Assembly: GCA_013396635.1 (NCBI GenBank)
Contig: WBMW01005877.1
Coordinates: forward strand, 248,001-312,000
Length of the DNA stretch: 64,000 bases
DNA from: Penelope pileata
Lineage: Eukaryota > Chordata > Aves > Galliformes > Cracidae
Reading direction: 5' to 3'
Shown: positions 62,872 to 64,000 of the stretch, in pieces
Numbering within the stretch: position 1 is the first letter of the stretch
Layout of the letters: each line of letters opens with the position of its first letter
Position numbers and translations under genes: made by a program
The notes under the pieces: generated by a model
Database searches by the model: none
Told to the model about the DNA's origin: nothing
Seen by the model: only the letters and a program-made list of their open reading frames with translations

Positions 62872-62918
62872 CGCGGGCCAACATCATAAAATAGGAGGGA
62901 TTACTTTCGGAGCAGACC

Positions 62919-64000
62919 TAGTGCTTCTAGTTCTTAACTGTGTAAGTGCAATTATAGAGCTGACAAAATGCTCTTAAATGAGGAAAACAGATATTCAGCC
63001 TTAGAAGTTAAGAACTATATATATATCTTTCCCATTGTGGTCCTTGCTTGAGGCAAGGTTCTTTGAAAAATTAGACTATTGCAAAATTTATTGACTACGT
63101 TAGAAGTTTAAATTTAATTTTGTCTCATCACATTCATATAAAGTAATTCTTCATGTCTGGTTTTAACTGCAAAAATGAGGCCAGATGCTTGTCTGATTTA
63201 TTTGGTTGTCTAAACTCTGGCATAGAGAACAAGTGCTTCTGAGCCCCTGTGCTCCACGTGTTATATTGTTTCAGCATGCATGAGTTTAAAATATGTTATC
63301 AGCTGCATATGAACATTAGAATTTACCCTCTATAGACACGTATTTATTCAAATTTTATTGGAAATCATGTATGAATTTGGAAAAAAATTAACTCAAGCAC
63401 ATGGATCATTTGTGTGAGTATTCCCAGGTATGATTTTATTTTAGGAGCTTGACACTAATTTATTCTTTAAGGGATACCCTCTCTGACCTGCCAGACCCCA
63501 GCACTCTGCTTTCAAAACTCCCTCAAGATGTATCCTGCACACTTGACCTAGCTTATGTGGGAAGCCATAATCTTTCATGCTCAGTTCCTACATCTCTTTA
63601 AGCCAGAAGGGACCTCTCTGGCTGTTTCATCTGTCTTCCCACATAACACAAGCACAGAAGACTCTATCCGTAATTTCTGCCTTAAGCCCATCACTTTCAT
63701 TTGAACGGTAGCTTCTCTTTTATAGAGGACAGAAAATCCTGAAAGCCAAAACTGACTGTAAAAGTAGCCATTTGTCAATGATGTCTGAAGCTCCGGGCTC
63801 CTTTAAGCCTCAAGCAAATTATCTGATCAGAGGATCCCAGGACTACAGCTGCTCTCCAGGAAAAAATGTTATTTTCTATCACTTACTACATAATTCAGAA
63901 TTTGCTGTTCGTTTTTCCATACCGCTTGAGTCCTTTTCACTGGTCTCATTAAGTAAGCTCACAGCAAGGAGTAAATTCTTTTGTACCACCTCTCACGGTA
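62919..64000. other. Unique non-coding sequence
   Basis: No gene or known repeat recognised. A short (TA)n run lies at 63015-63027. Confidence 0.55.

Larger units (their letters stand above)
61787..62918 (-). mobile_element. Mariner-type DNA transposon, non-autonomous copy 3, interrupted by a CR1
   Basis: TA (61785-61786) precedes the left terminal repeat GGTTGCTCTGAAAGTAATG. The right terminal repeat, reversed GGTCTGCTCCGAAAGTAATC, is followed by TA (62919-62920). Both TA target duplications and both ends are therefore intact, the best preserved of the three copies. The element body is 61787-61827 plus 62415-62918, about 545 bp once the CR1 between them is ignored, which matches copy 1 (549 bp). 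Coding direction is minus. The internal deletion again removes the catalytic domain. Confidence 0.92.

Noticed and set aside
1..64000. A novel multi-gene system such as a defence island, gene cluster or integrated virus
   Set aside because: No run of recognisable coding sequence exists outside decayed CR1 and mariner elements. I saw no gag, pol or env remnant and no conserved gene neighbourhood.

Overview
The window looks like about 64 kb of vertebrate nuclear DNA from a bird, most likely a galliform (chicken, turkey or quail group). The evidence is the repeats. Every confident LINE is a CR1 element, the dominant LINE of birds. Three internally deleted mariner-type DNA transposons match the element I know from galliform genomes as Galluhop/Mariner1_GG; that name is from memory and was not searched. 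No mammalian-type SINE is present in good condition, repeat density is low, and the background is AT-rich. I found no convincing protein-coding exon, tRNA, rRNA or known microRNA, so this is gene desert or the inside of a very large intron. The only meaningful coding sequence is broken transposon sequence.

Layout. 1-12 kb is unique AT-rich sequence with one CR1 3' end (about 4.6-4.8 kb) and a possible MIR-like relic (about 8.8 kb). 12.0-12.33 kb is a GC-richer block on the minus strand with a TATA box, best read as a solo LTR. 12.3-27.5 kb is mostly unique, with purine/pyrimidine tracts and several perfect inverted repeats. About 27.5-28.45 kb is a long, very old CR1 in antisense that is recognisable only by its chain of conserved words. 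28.5-38.7 kb is unique, with A-rich and GA-rich tracts. 38.75-41.66 kb is a CR1 cluster: an old 3' end, a 1.5 kb copy with a frameshifted reverse transcriptase, and another old 3' end. About 42.05-42.20 kb is a diverged 70-bp tandem duplication. 44.9-45.4 kb is mariner copy 1, followed by a 32-base assembly gap in poly-A. 52.5 kb has a pure (AAT)18 microsatellite. 55.1-55.6 kb is mariner copy 2. 61.8-62.9 kb is mariner copy 3, split by a younger CR1.

How the pieces relate. The nested 61.8-62.9 kb locus gives a relative clock: the mariner arrived first and a CR1 later landed inside it. That CR1 is open across its reading frame apart from an internal junction carrying an N, whereas the 39.8 kb CR1 has several frameshifts and the 27.5 kb CR1 is far older. 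I see no operon, CRISPR array, defence system or other organised gene system. The items most worth a second look are the nested locus, the two kinds of internal deletion among the mariner copies, the N at the CR1 junction, the ancient antisense CR1 and the unexplained 42 kb duplication.
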